Origin: Purpureocillium takamizusanense
Taxonomy: Eukaryota > Ascomycota > Sordariomycetes > Hypocreales > Ophiocordycipitaceae
DNA: 64,000 bases
Direction of reading: 5' to 3'
NCBI RefSeq assembly: GCF_022605165.1
Contig: NC_063078.1
Coordinates: forward strand, 868,001-932,000
Part shown: positions 24,700 to 35,229 of the stretch, piece by piece
How the letters are laid out: every line of letters begins with the position of its first letter
Numbering within the stretch: the stretch's first letter is position 1
Notes under the pieces: model-generated
Told to the model about the DNA's origin: nothing
Databases searched by the model: none
What the model saw: the letters and a program-made list of their open reading frames with translations, nothing else
Position numbers and translations under genes: made by a program

Positions 24700-26804
24700 C
24701 TACTGGGTTGCGTCCTTGACAGCCTCAATCAAGTGATACTCCCAAAACGTGCCTAGTTGGAGGCACTCTTCCATGCAGCCGCGATCATCCCACCACCATG
24801 AATCAGTCGTCACATATCGCCCCCAGATCTCTTTCCAAAGCAGGCGGCCGACGAGGCTTCTCAACTCTGCCTTGGTCTTCTTCTCGGCCCGCAGCTGCTC
24901 AATAGCCGGATCTGGGTCCTGTTGTTGAAGCCTCAGGTTGTCGAGGGTGGCGTAGAACTTGGTCGTCGTCAACGTGCTCCCGGTAGCGCGAAGTGACGCC
25001 TCACCGAGCCACTGCGGCAGCGCTGTGCTCGGGCTCATGCATCTTGACTCCCTACGGAGGTTGCTCAGCAAGTGCTGTTCCAGCCACTGCCGCATCTTGG
25101 CACCCAATGTATTGGCGCAAGGCAACGGATCAATCAACGTCAAGTGCAAAGTCCCTCCGGGCTTGAGAGCACTGCTCACATTGTGCACTATGCCGCGCAG
25201 GTCGGACGTGGTGCAAATCGCCGGCAAAGACAGGGAGTAAGCGGCTTCGAACAGCTGCGGCGGTATAGGAAACGCCGACGATGAAACGGCCGCCACCGAC
25301 AGCGGCTGTACGTTGGGTACCGCCTCGTGAGGGAGCGGGGAATCCGAGAAGTGACAAATACGCCGCTTTGGGTTCAAAGCCGCGAGATACAGTGCTGAGG
25401 CTAAGGAGGCTCTTAGTTGGTGTTCTCTTCAGCTTGTTGTGCTCAGTTGGCCCCAAACAAACCTTTGGATTCGTAAAGAGCGAGAATATTGTGAATGTTA
25501 TCTGGCGCTAATCTGCGAGGCGATTGCCGCTTTTTGTCGTGCGCGGCTTCTACGTCTAGATGAGTAACGACCGACAGCATCCATCTCTTCTTCTCCGCCT
25601 CGAGCTGCGCAAGGTTTGGTACATTGCCGTCGATGGACCATATCGTCTTGAGCCGCGATAGCGCAACTTCTGGTGTAGCCTTGGCCATGGACTCTGCTTG
25701 GCTCATGAGCGATGCCAAGTCAATTGCTTCATGCGGCGCGTTCAAAACGGAGCCCATCGCAGGCGTATGCACACCCCCCGATTCTTCCGCCTTGGCTGGC
25801 ATGATCTCTGGCGTCACGGACCGCCAGTGATCGGACGTGCGTGGAACCTTGTTATCGGTGGCATTGGGAGGCGGCGGCCGGTATGATACCCTCGCCCGCA
25901 GCGGCGACTTGGGTGGGGGTACCAACGGCGGTGATGGTTCCGGCGGCTCTGAGAACAGGAACGGATGGCTTGATACCTGCAGGTTAGCTTCGACGGCGAC
26001 ACTCACAGACGGCGAGCTTTGCTGTGTATACCCTCTTGTGGGAGACTGTGGAGGAGTCATAGGTTCCCCAATCCTTAGGCCGGGGATGATGAAGGCCTTC
26101 CTCACGGGACTCGGCAGATCCAAAATGGGCAGTCGAGCCATCGGGGACGGCTGAAGTGGTTCTGTCGGAGGCGGCGACGCAGCCCACCTGGCCGGGAACT
26201 GGGCGATGCTATCGCAAAGTCCAGGTGGCGTTGCAAGTGCCGGTAGAGGGTGCGCGCTCGGGCTGTTGGGGAAGCAGCAGGTGGAGTCTATAACGGCTCG
26301 TCTTTAAGCAACTCGGCACCACCGACCAACTTGACAGGAATAGATGCGATTGGTGTGGAACTCACCACTCTGGAGAAGTTCGAGGTAGGCTTGATGGGCC
26401 GTGGCGGTAGCGGAAGCGGTTTCCGGACGGCCACGAGCCAAGCCGAGGCGGCCAGAGGTGTCCTTGCTGGAGTGGCCAGAGCTCGGGCGGCTCTTGGTGC
26501 CAGAGGCCTTGGAGAAGGGGGAAGTTGTGGAGTGGGTGGCAGCGACGGAGGAGGAGGCGGCGCCGGACGAGGCCGACGACTTTATCTTGGAAGCGGCCTT
26601 GGACGTGTTTGCCTGCCTTAGGCCCCGCGATCTGAAACGAGCGAAGGCGGATTCGGCAGTCGAGGATCGTGAGCTGGCCGTGGACATGGAGCCTCTGCCA
26701 GAGCGCGTCTTGCTCCGCTCGGCCTCATCTCTTTCCCTCTCCTTCCTGGCCCTGTGCTCTCCAACAAGCTCCAGGTCCGGGTCCGTCCAGATGATCCCCC
26801 ACAT
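24700..26804 (-). CDS. methyltransferase-like protein with long disordered N-terminus
   Basis: Three exons (26366-26804, 25463-26287, 24700-25400; introns 78 and 62 bp) give 654 residues. The first two thirds are low-complexity: a charged start (MWGIIWTDPDLELVGEHRARKERERDE), a Ser/Ala/Thr-rich stretch, then Pro-rich segments. The C-terminal part, from about residue 420, has the shape of a class I SAM-dependent methyltransferase core: FEAAYSLSLPAICTTSDLRG, then SALKPGGTLHLTLIDPLP, typical of the strand-4/strand-5 region. However, the expected glycine-rich SAM loop is missing; the corresponding strand reads RRICHFSDSP. The second intron is supported by a branch-like ACTAAG and restores YESK-ASALYLAALNPKRR. 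I infer a methyltransferase fold of unknown substrate, possibly not catalytic. The ATG at 26804 is the first in frame. Confidence 0.72.
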
Positions 26805-27797
26805 GGCGTGTGGAGGCCGGTGATGATGAGCTTAAACTGCGTCGGACTTGCACTGCCACCCATTGCCGTGCGGCCGGGAGAGCATGGGAGATGGGCAGCG
26901 CTTGGACGAAGGCGCATCAACTGAGAGGTGCGGCAAAGCATCAACGTTCAAGGTCAATGTGCGACAAGACGGAACGAGGCGAGCGCGTCAATCAGCCAGC
27001 ACGGAGTTGTTGCAGACGCAGCCCCTTGAGACGGATCGCAGCAAGCAAGGGCAACGCAAACGGGGGTGGCCTTTTGCGCGTCAAAAGGCGGCGCGCAAGC
27101 GAAGGACTTGCCAGCATGGTCGACGACGGGGAGACCCTGGGTGAGGATGAAACGGGCTGGCCTGAGGTGATGGTTGGTTGAACAGCCACGATGATGGGAG
27201 AAGGGGGGGGGGGGACCGCAAGCCGGGATGGCCGGTCCTCAAAGGGCAGGAGAACGCGCATTGCATTGAATATCGATGTCAAGCCGGATTGATTGATGCG
27301 GTGCCAGGCAGCGCGCGCGCGCGAGAGTGAGAGAGAGCACGCGCGGCATGTCGAAGCCGGGGGGGCACATTGAGGCGGGATGGGGGGACCGAGTGGGAGG
27401 GACCGGTTGGTGACGCAGGCCAGGCAGGTCGACATGGACCGCCGGGGGGGGGGGGCGTGGGCGTGGTTGGCGACTCGCGTCCTTGCGGACCAACGTTTCG
27501 GTGACGGGCTGATGAAGAGCGGGTTGACGGACGGATGGGACACGGATGGATGATGGCATGGATGATGGGATGGATGGATGAGTGGGTGGGTGGATGTGCA
27601 TGAAAGGATGATTGAGTGGGTTAGACGGATGGGCAGGAGTCGCAGGACAGGCTGACCTGACAGAGAGAAGGAGCGCAAAATTGTCATTCAGGGTCGCTCC
27701 TTCCCTTCCTTACACCACACCCGACCATCATGTACGAAGTACTGCTTCAGCTGCTGCTGCCGCTGCTGCCCGCCCGCCAATAATAGCGCGGGTCGAT

Positions 27798-27821
27798 GCA
27801 GCAGCAGCAGCAGCAGCAGCA
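27798..27821. repeat. (GCA)8 microsatellite
   Basis: Perfect trinucleotide run, complementary in sequence to the CTG run at 28065-28085 on the same strand. Confidence 0.9.
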
Positions 27822-28064
27822 ACCCAAGCGAACGCACGCACCGGACCCTGAATCGATCTCTCAGCCTTTGGTTACCCTACCAAGCTATCGTACCTGTACT
27901 ATCACTATTACTATTTCTACCTGCTATCACCAAGCATAGTCTTAAGCGAGGAGCCGTCTCCACGACTCGGGGCTGCTCGACCGACAGATCGGTCCGTTCT
28001 TTTGCGTTTGCACGTCCCGCACGCATACGCCATGATGGGGGCTCAGCTTCTACTGCTTCTGCTT

Positions 28065-28085
28065 CTGCTGCTGCTGCTGCTGCTG
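28065..28085. repeat. (CTG)7 microsatellite
   Basis: Perfect run lying about 245 bp after (GCA)8; the two can pair as an inverted repeat. Confidence 0.9.
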
Positions 28086-28801
28086 GTTCGACGCTCAGAC
28101 TCGCCACGCCCGCTTGGATCGATCGAGGGGCGAACGGAACCTTGAGGCTGCACGTGGGCTTTGCTCGCCATGGCAAGAAGCCGTGTGTTTCATGTTTTGT
28201 TCCTGTGAGTGGACTCGAAGAGCATCTCTGACCGTCTCTCCCTCTCTCTTTCTCTGTCTCTCCCCCCCTGTCCTACACATCTTCTTCACTCACTCCCCCC
28301 TTTCTTGTTGCCCTACTCATCGAGGGCTTGTTCAAGAGCGGGTCGCCATGTCCCCTCGGCCAAGAGACCAGGCATGTAACGCGTCCATTCGTTGGCCTTC
28401 GCCTTCGCCTGCCCCCGTGCCCCCTGATTCACAGCTTGTGTCGTGTTGTGCTGTGCTGTGCCGCGCTGCTCTGCTCTGCTCTGCTCCTTGCCTCGCCTCG
28501 TGGGAGAGGCCGTCGCACCTTTTTCTCTTGGCCCAGAGTCCAACCAGCTCCCCCCGACACGTCGCCCATCCAATCAATCAGTCAACTCTTGCCTCTCTCC
28601 GAGTGCGCAACGACGAGAGAGAGCCATGTGGCAAGGGACGCACGCAGCTCTGTAATACCACTCCGTACATACATACTACGTGTCTCCCGAGAAAGCCAAT
28701 ATGCGGTCGTCGGACAGATGCAGCCAGCCGTTCGGCTGCAGTGTCGTCTCGTGTGCGTCGTATCAGTAGTCTCTATAAGGCTGGGGGGCGAGCATCGTCG
28801 T

Positions 28802-28829
28802 CTGCCTGCCTGCCTGCCTGCCTGCCTGC
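28802..28829. repeat. (CTGC)7 microsatellite
   Basis: Seven perfect tetranucleotide units in noncoding DNA. Confidence 0.9.
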
Positions 28830-28975
28830 TGTCCGGTGACGCCCCCCCCGCCCCCCCAGCCAGCCAGCCGGGCACCATGTATGTATGTAGTACTCTGTAC
28901 GCATGTCGCCGCTGTGACGGCCCAGATATTGGCCGGTGCAAGAGGGCCAACAACATCATCGCCACGGCCGTGTTG

Positions 28976-29000
28976 CTGGCTGGCTGGCTGGCTGGCTGGC
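28976..29000. repeat. (CTGG)6 microsatellite
   Basis: Six units plus one base. It is the inverse complement of the CAGC/CCAG run at 29763-29786. Confidence 0.9.
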
Positions 29001-29762
29001 AAGTTAAAAGTAAGTAAACCCTGTAGGGCTGTCGAGTCTCCGAGGGTCCAGTTCTCTTCTTCGTCTGCCGGGCGGGCTGTCAATTTTAAAACAAACCTTG
29101 AACCAACACACACTCTCTCTGCAGCTGTTCGTCCCTTGCAGCCACTTCCAACTTCCCCATTAAAGAACGAGCCCCCCCGCCGGAGCGTCGCCGAGCGGAT
29201 GCGGCCAACAAGTTTCTTGGTCCATGCGAGTGCTATCATCACCCCGTCACGTCGTCGTCGTCACCAACACCCCGACCTTTTTATGTGTGTACGTAGTATT
29301 GTACACAACTTCATAGCGCCTCATTTGTGTCCCTATGACTTCGGTTACACTCCCCAGAAAGCTCTCCAACCCAGCTCGACTGCCGTGGCACAGCTTTGCC
29401 CCCCTTCCCCCGGTAGGAAATGCAAGGCATCGCTGCATGCGAGCCTTTCTCAGCTTCTTTGTTCCCAGCGATCGCCGTCCGTCTGTCCGTCCCCGCTGGC
29501 ACACAGTCATGTCATCCATGTCCGCCGCAGACAGACATCAGACGAGTCCGAGCTCCAGAGCCACCACCCGCTTGCAGCATCTCGTATAACTCTGATATCA
29601 TGCCAAGGCACGCAGGCAGCCAGGCAGGCAAACATGAGCTTGTAAGATGGCTCGCCGCGCCGGCCCATCGCAGCAGTCTGACGCGTGTACCCGCCCCGAA
29701 TAAGAGTGCCACTATATGTGTGTGCGAGCGAGCGCAGTCGTCTACGGCCTCGCTTGAAGCAA

Positions 29763-29786
29763 CAGCCAGCCAGCCAGCCAGCCAGG
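29763..29786. repeat. (CAGC)5 microsatellite
   Basis: Five units ending in CAGG. It can pair with (CTGG)6 located about 760 bp upstream. Confidence 0.9.
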
Positions 29787-30804
29787 TATGGCGTCGTCCC
29801 ACAGGTGTTCCAACACGTTCGCTAGCCGAGCGTCTAGCAACATACCACCATCGTCTCGTCTCATCTCGTCTCGTTCTTTCTTTCTCGCGGCGTTCCCGAG
29901 AGCACAGCTGGGAACCTACCCGCCATGTCTTAAAAAATACTTCGCATCTCATGGCCTAGTAGCCTAGTAGACATGCTGCGACCCGTTTGCACGCCCTTGA
30001 CGTGCGTATATCTCGCATCAGGGCAGCACGGAAAACAGCCACGCGAGTCTTGGTGCGCCCGCAACTCGGAGCACAGGCTGGCTGGTTGCATAAACCCAGA
30101 AAAGAAGCGAGGCAAGCAACATTGCACCGTTGTTTTCTCCGTACAGTCCAGCAGTCTCCGATCATGGCCATCCCACCTGATGCGCTCGTGATCATGACGG
30201 GGGTATATCAAATACTCCGCATTACAGACATGTCCTCTGCGTTGACTGTCCAAGCAACGCCACCAAAGGCGTCTGTGCCCTGCATGTATGTTGGAGCTGA
30301 TCGGGCCTGGAATACGCTGACTCGGGCATTGAGGAAGTCGTTCGCTCTCTTCGTCGATGCAGCAAAGTCTTATCCTCCGGATACTGGCTGGAGGCTGACC
30401 TCCATATTGAGCTTCATTGGGTGCCTGCTGTAGTTGACCTGACTATGTTCTCTGGCCTAGGTAACGCAGTCCCACGGCGTACACGAGTTCCCTCGACGCC
30501 CTGGCTCTGTTTTGCTCTGCTGCATCATGGAGTCCAGTCCACCTTCCTGTCATCGCACATAGACTTGCTGCAGCCCCCGGGTGCCCTCAATCCGTTGCCC
30601 TGAGAGCCGTACCAGTGGTGAGCTTCTTAACGCTCGCTCTTCCATTCTCCGCGAGTCTCCATGTAACGAAAAGGGGGGAAGTGCGGCGAACTTGAACAAT
30701 CTCGTTCTCAACTCGCAGAGCTATCCTCATTGTATCTCCTCTGGAAGTTCGGTGCTTACACGCACACACTCGGCCTCACCCTCTCCTTAGTCGGCAGAGC
30801 CCAC

Positions 30805-33097
30805 ATGATGCAGGCCCTCGCGCGCCTCTCTCCGTCGCGGATACGCATCGACTCTGCAATGGCCCAGCACGCGGACGACCAAAACTCCACCGCGGCCTCT
30901 TTACCCGCGGGGCCGACGGGGAGGTCCAGTTACTTTGGAATCCGCGACTTTTTAGACTTCATCGACACCCGCATAACCGTGTCTCGAGTCGGAAGACTCT
31001 TCCATCTGTCCGGCAGTGGCCATGTAAGGAGGCTCTAGCATCTTAACACCTAACTGGCTTTTCTTGCGCTGTCCTTTCTGACATCTCGCAGCCGGAAGAG
31101 ATTCCTGAGACGACATTTCTTAGAGAAGTGAGGGCAGGCTTGACGACCTTTGCTACCATGGCCTACATCATCGCTGTCAACGTTCGTCGTGCCCCTAGTG
31201 TCCCCAAAAAAAGGGGACCTTTTAAGTTGATTATACCTGGATAGGCATCTCTCCTGTCCCAGACCGGGGGTACTTGTCCTTGCGACATGACAGACAAGCG
31301 CAGATGCGACACACTCCCAGAGTTCGCCGACTGCAAGGAACAAGTTCGCCGCGATCTCGTCACCGCCACGGCCGCCATCGCCGGCATGGCGTCCGTGACC
31401 TTTGGGGTCGTCACCAACCTCCCCGTCGCCCTCGCCCCCGGAATGGGCCTCAACGCGTACTTTGCGTTCCAGGTCGTGGGCGTCAACGGCAGCGGCGACG
31501 TGTCGTACCGCACCGCGCTCACGGCCGTCTTCTTCGAGGGCCTCATCTTCATGGCGCTCGCCCTCACGGGCATGCGGCAGTGGCTTGTCAGGCTTATCCC
31601 CGCAACCATAAAGACGGCCACCGGCGTCGGCATCGGGTTCTTCCTCGCGGAGATCGGGCTGTCGTACTCGGCGGGTATCGGCGCCATCACCGGCGGAGGC
31701 GCCTCGACGCCCTTGGCCATCGGCGGTTGTCCCCTCGAGAAGCTCAACCCGCAGACCGGTCAGTGTGACTCGGGGCAGATGGCGAATCCAAAGGCAGGCA
31801 TACCCCCCGACATTGATGGGAGAGAGGGTCTGACTTTGACAGTTGTGGGTTGCCGTCTTTGGCGGCGGTATCGTCACCTCCTTCTTGATGGCGTTTCGTG
31901 TCAAATACTCGCTCGTCGTCGGCATCGCCCTGGTGTCTATTTTGTCCTGGCCGTAAGTCGGCCGTGCTTTGACGCAGATTCCCCAATCTCTTGTCTCTCT
32001 AACACCCATTCGGAACGCGACAGACGGCATACGCCCATATCATATTTCCCCGACACCCCCGAGGGCGACTCGCGCTTCGACTTCTTCCAGCAGGTCGCCG
32101 CGTGGCATCCCATCTCCAAGACACTCAACCAGCTGGACTGGACGTTCGAGTCCAGCGGGTCGCACTTTGCCCTCGCGATATTCACCTTCTTGTACGTCGA
32201 CATCATCGACGCCACCGCCACGCTCTACTCCATGGTGCGCTTCTGCGGCGTCGTGAATCGCAAGGATGGCGACTTTCCACGATCAACGGCCGCGTACTGC
32301 ATCGACGCTGCCTTCATCTCCGTTGCGGCGCTCTTGGGCTGCTCGCCCGTGACTGCCTTCATCGAGAGCGGCGCTGGCATCGCTGAGGGAGGCCGCACTG
32401 GCTTGACTGCCATCGTGGCGGGGCTCTGCTTCATCGGCGCCGTCTTTTTTGCGCCCATATTCGCCTCCATCCCACCCTGGGCCACGGGCTGTACCTTGGT
32501 TCTTGTACGTGTGGCTTGAGAATTTGTCGAATTCCACGGGCCGCTAACATCAAACCCCCTCATCAAGGTTGGTTGCATGATGATCCGACAAATCACCCAA
32601 ATCAACTGGCACTACATTGGCGATGTCCTCCCGTCCTTTGTTGTCATGGCTTTCATCCCGTTCAGTTACAGCGTGGCGTACGGCCTGATCGCGTAGGTTC
32701 ACGCTCCTTCTCCATGAGGGCTTGCTAAGACTGACATACTCTGTGCAGGGGCCTCTTCGTGTACGCCATGCTCAATGGTCTAGTCGGCATCGTGGTCTGG
32801 TGCAGCCGAGGCCGCATCGAGCCTCGCGAGTACGACCTGAAAGAGTATTGGACGTGGCGTGGTGGCGGCCGTGCTCCCTGGCTTGTCCGGGCCATGAGGG
32901 CCTACTGCCGCAGAACGCCGGCCCCAGGGGATTCCGCCAGCGTCAGCGGCCTCAGTCTCGAGGAAACTCCGGTTGGGTCGATGCAGGTTGCAGAGCCCGG
33001 AGCAGAAACACCCTCTAAAGAATATCCGGGGCTCGTCACGGAGCCGGCAACATCTGTCCCAGCAGAATCCGCTGCCACCTACCGTTATGGCTGCTAA
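30805..33097 (+). CDS. azgA: AzgA-type purine permease (adenine/hypoxanthine/guanine)
   Basis: This is a member of the AzgA (NCS2-like) family of proton-coupled purine-base transporters of the plasma membrane. Seven exons reconstruct: 30805-31023, 31092-31181, 31245-31793, 31843-31952, 32024-32504, 32568-32692 and 32749-33097, giving 640 residues. The junctions restore family text: GSGH-PEEIPETTFLREVRAG, IIAVN-ASLLSQTGGTC, SILSWP-RHTPISYFPDT and YGLIA-GLFVYA. Hallmarks include NLPVALAPGMGLNAYFAF, ATGVGIGFFLAEIG, FTFLYVDIIDATATL and the GCSPVTAFIESGAGIAEGGRTGLTA block. About a dozen hydrophobic segments are visible. Intron 3 (31794-31842, 49 bp) appears to use a GC donor, since no GT donor preserves the frame. 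An alternative start is the ATG at 30859. It faces the UCH gene tail-to-tail 315 bp away. Confidence 0.95.
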
Positions 33098-33412
33098 AAG
33101 TTGTCGCGCTGCTGCAAGTCGTGTTGCCTTACAACGCCTCGCACCGGGTACAAGAGATTTATCCATTGTATGTACTTGAATGTTGTTGTGGCGAAATTCG
33201 ATACAGTGAAGCGCGACGGAATCAGGGTCACTTGAAAGGAGTCACTGTATGCCAGGAGAGACGCCGTGGCATTTCTCCATATCTCCCTGGGGATTCGTCT
33301 TGAATCAACGGACGTTCTCATGCCTGCGTCGTAACGTCGTAGTGATCTGAAAAGAAAGGGCCGGCAGACGATGGCCGCCGAGCATCTCGCATTGTACCTT
33401 TGCGCGCGGGAA
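33098..33412. other. convergent 3' intergenic region of azgA and the UCH gene
   Basis: A short tail-to-tail spacer holding the 3' ends of both genes. I see no further gene or clear repeat. Confidence 0.6.
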
Positions 33413-34481
33413 TCAATCCATGTCCACGTCCTGATTACCTCTCCTTGCGGCCTTCTCGGCTGCCTTTCTCCGTTCCAAGCTCTCATCGATCCATCGGTCC
33501 ACGGCCACTTCGCCGCCTTGCTTGAGCTTTTGCCTCACCACGCCCTTGAGCACCTCACCCGCGAAGCCAACAAAATTGTGTCTTCGGAGGGCATTCTCAA
33601 ACTGCCAGTCCCGACGCTTGCGCTCTTCTCGAGCCAACAGCTCCTCGTCGCCAAACTCGCGTGCCCGGATTCGCAAGTCACGACACATGGCCAAGAGGTT
33701 GAAGCGGATTTCCGTGGCCTCATAGCGAGCTACCCGCTTCTGCAGAACTTCCACCACCTGCGCGGGGAACGACTCGGTGGTACAGGGGCCATGTGAGATG
33801 GGCGCAGCCTGCAGTCCGTCGAGCTCATATAGAGTGCCATTGATGGGGGTGTATGCAATGAAATGGAAAGCATCCTCCGCTTCCCCTGTCTTTTGCGTCT
33901 CATCGACGAAGGGACTGCTTCGCGCGAAGCTGTTATGTACCTCCCGGATCAGGTCCGAGTTGCTCAGGGCCTCACCACGGAACTCGGGTGGCAAGACCAT
34001 GGTGAATTCGCGGAAGTCCTTCATTGGCGTCCCAATGTCCACGTCGCCGGTTTTGTTCATCAGAACGCTCAAGAGCGCCTGCGTAGCGCAAGCATTCTGT
34101 ATCGTCTGTGCCGCGAAGAATATCTGCTCGGAGGCGTTCTGGTCAAAGGAGCCGTCGAGCGGTCCATCCGGCGTCGCATAAGGCCGGTCGGTGGGATACT
34201 TGAAGAGAAATATCACTCCATAGAGCGGCTGAAGCGTCGCCAACTCGGATGGGTCGAGGGTGAGAAGTTCTTCGAACTGGACATCCTTGACGCCGAGGTT
34301 CTCGATGAGGGACGTGAAGACGCCCTGGCGACGGATTAGCGAACAGAACTGCGCGGCTTGGCGATTCGTAACTGTACCGCATCGGACTCGACTGTTTCAG
34401 GGAGAATGGTCAGCTACGTCATGCAGTCGGGGACGAGTGAAAGAGGTCAGGAGCCCTACTGGTGTTCCAGCCGCCACTCAT
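33413..34481 (-). CDS. uch2: UCH37/UCHL5-type ubiquitin C-terminal hydrolase
   Basis: A proteasome-type deubiquitinase of peptidase family C12 that trims ubiquitin chains at the 26S proteasome. The protein (315 residues) begins MSGGWNTIESDAGVFTSLIEN, which is only recovered by two micro-exons: 34460-34481 (22 nt) and 34378-34391 (14 nt), then the main exon 33413-34324. Introns are 68 and 53 bp. Catalytic residues are visible: oxyanion Gln85, nucleophile Cys91 (QNACATQALLSVL), His166 (EDAFHFIAY) and Asp181 (YELDGL). The C-terminal helical tail (EELLAREERKRRDWQFENALRRHNF) is the UCH37-like region that docks to the proteasome receptor in animals and fission yeast. The start is chosen because SGGW-T-IESD matches the family N-terminus and no upstream ATG fits. 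The next gene on the same strand is another ubiquitin-system protein. Confidence 0.94.
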
Positions 34482-35229
34482 TGCTGCGTTGTAGCACGCC
34501 AGACTCTGGCCACGATCCGGAAAGTGAGCGGCAATTTCAGTGTGTCAAGAGGGAAGGAGCATCAAAAATCGGTTGCTGTCGAGGGAGAAACCTATGCAGG
34601 CGCTTGAGAGGGATGCGTCGCAAAAGAGGCCAGGGTGATGTTAAGGCAGCGTGCGACGCTTATAGAGCTTGTGCCAGGTTGAAGCTTGACGCGCGCCGCA
34701 GCTCTACGCTAGGTGCATACATACTCAACTAGCGATAAGATAACAGCTATTGCCTCCCAACACGTGAGCTTCTCCCCCCGCGCATCCCTCGACGACGACC
34801 GCCTACGCCGCTATCTTGCGGATGTGGACAGCACAGATGCAGGTCTGCGATCTGTTTGCCGTCTTTGGTAACGATAATGGAGGTCCAGCATCATGGGCGG
34901 TCCAGGGCGCCAATCTCTGCTCTATTTTGCCGGCGCTTGCACACGCTGATAGTCTATAGGTAAGTAGCCAAGCGAATAAAACACCAGCTTGGACGTGAAA
35001 TACATGCTCATCAAGTATAGGTGACGTCTTTGGATCAATCGCTCCACAAACGCTGCTCCGGTCTACCTATCGCTCGTTCTAACTGTCCGCCGATTTCGTA
35101 AGAACTTCGTGCTTTTGGTGTCACGTCACAAATGGGCTCGTTCCCAGGCAGCATCGTGACCTCGATCAGGTCGACGAGTTCACTAGTTCTCCCCGCCTCA
35201 CAACCTTCTTGGCCTGCTCTCTTGCAGCA
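34482..35229. other. intergenic region between two minus-strand ubiquitin-system genes
   Basis: It contains the 5' flank of the UCH gene and the 3' flank of the ubiquitin-domain gene. No frame or repeat of note was seen. Confidence 0.6.

Larger units (their letters stand above)
26805..30804. other. 4-kb interval, repeat-rich, without a supported gene
   Basis: This is likely the upstream region of both divergent neighbours (the methyltransferase-like gene and azgA). It contains GGAT-type runs at 27540-27600, (GCA)8 and (CTG)7, long CT tracts near 28220-28310, and (CTGC)7, (CTGG)6 and (CAGC)n tracts. Frames of 200-270 codons here are built from the repeats and show no domain. Confidence 0.55.

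Noticed and set aside
28328..29645. Frames of 229-269 codons rich in Cys, Ala, Pro and Gln
   Set aside because: They are built from CTGC, CTGG and CT simple repeats.
31050..32030. 326-codon minus-strand frame
   Set aside because: Antisense shadow of azgA exons; composition (Gly/Asp/Arg/His) follows the opposite-strand codons.
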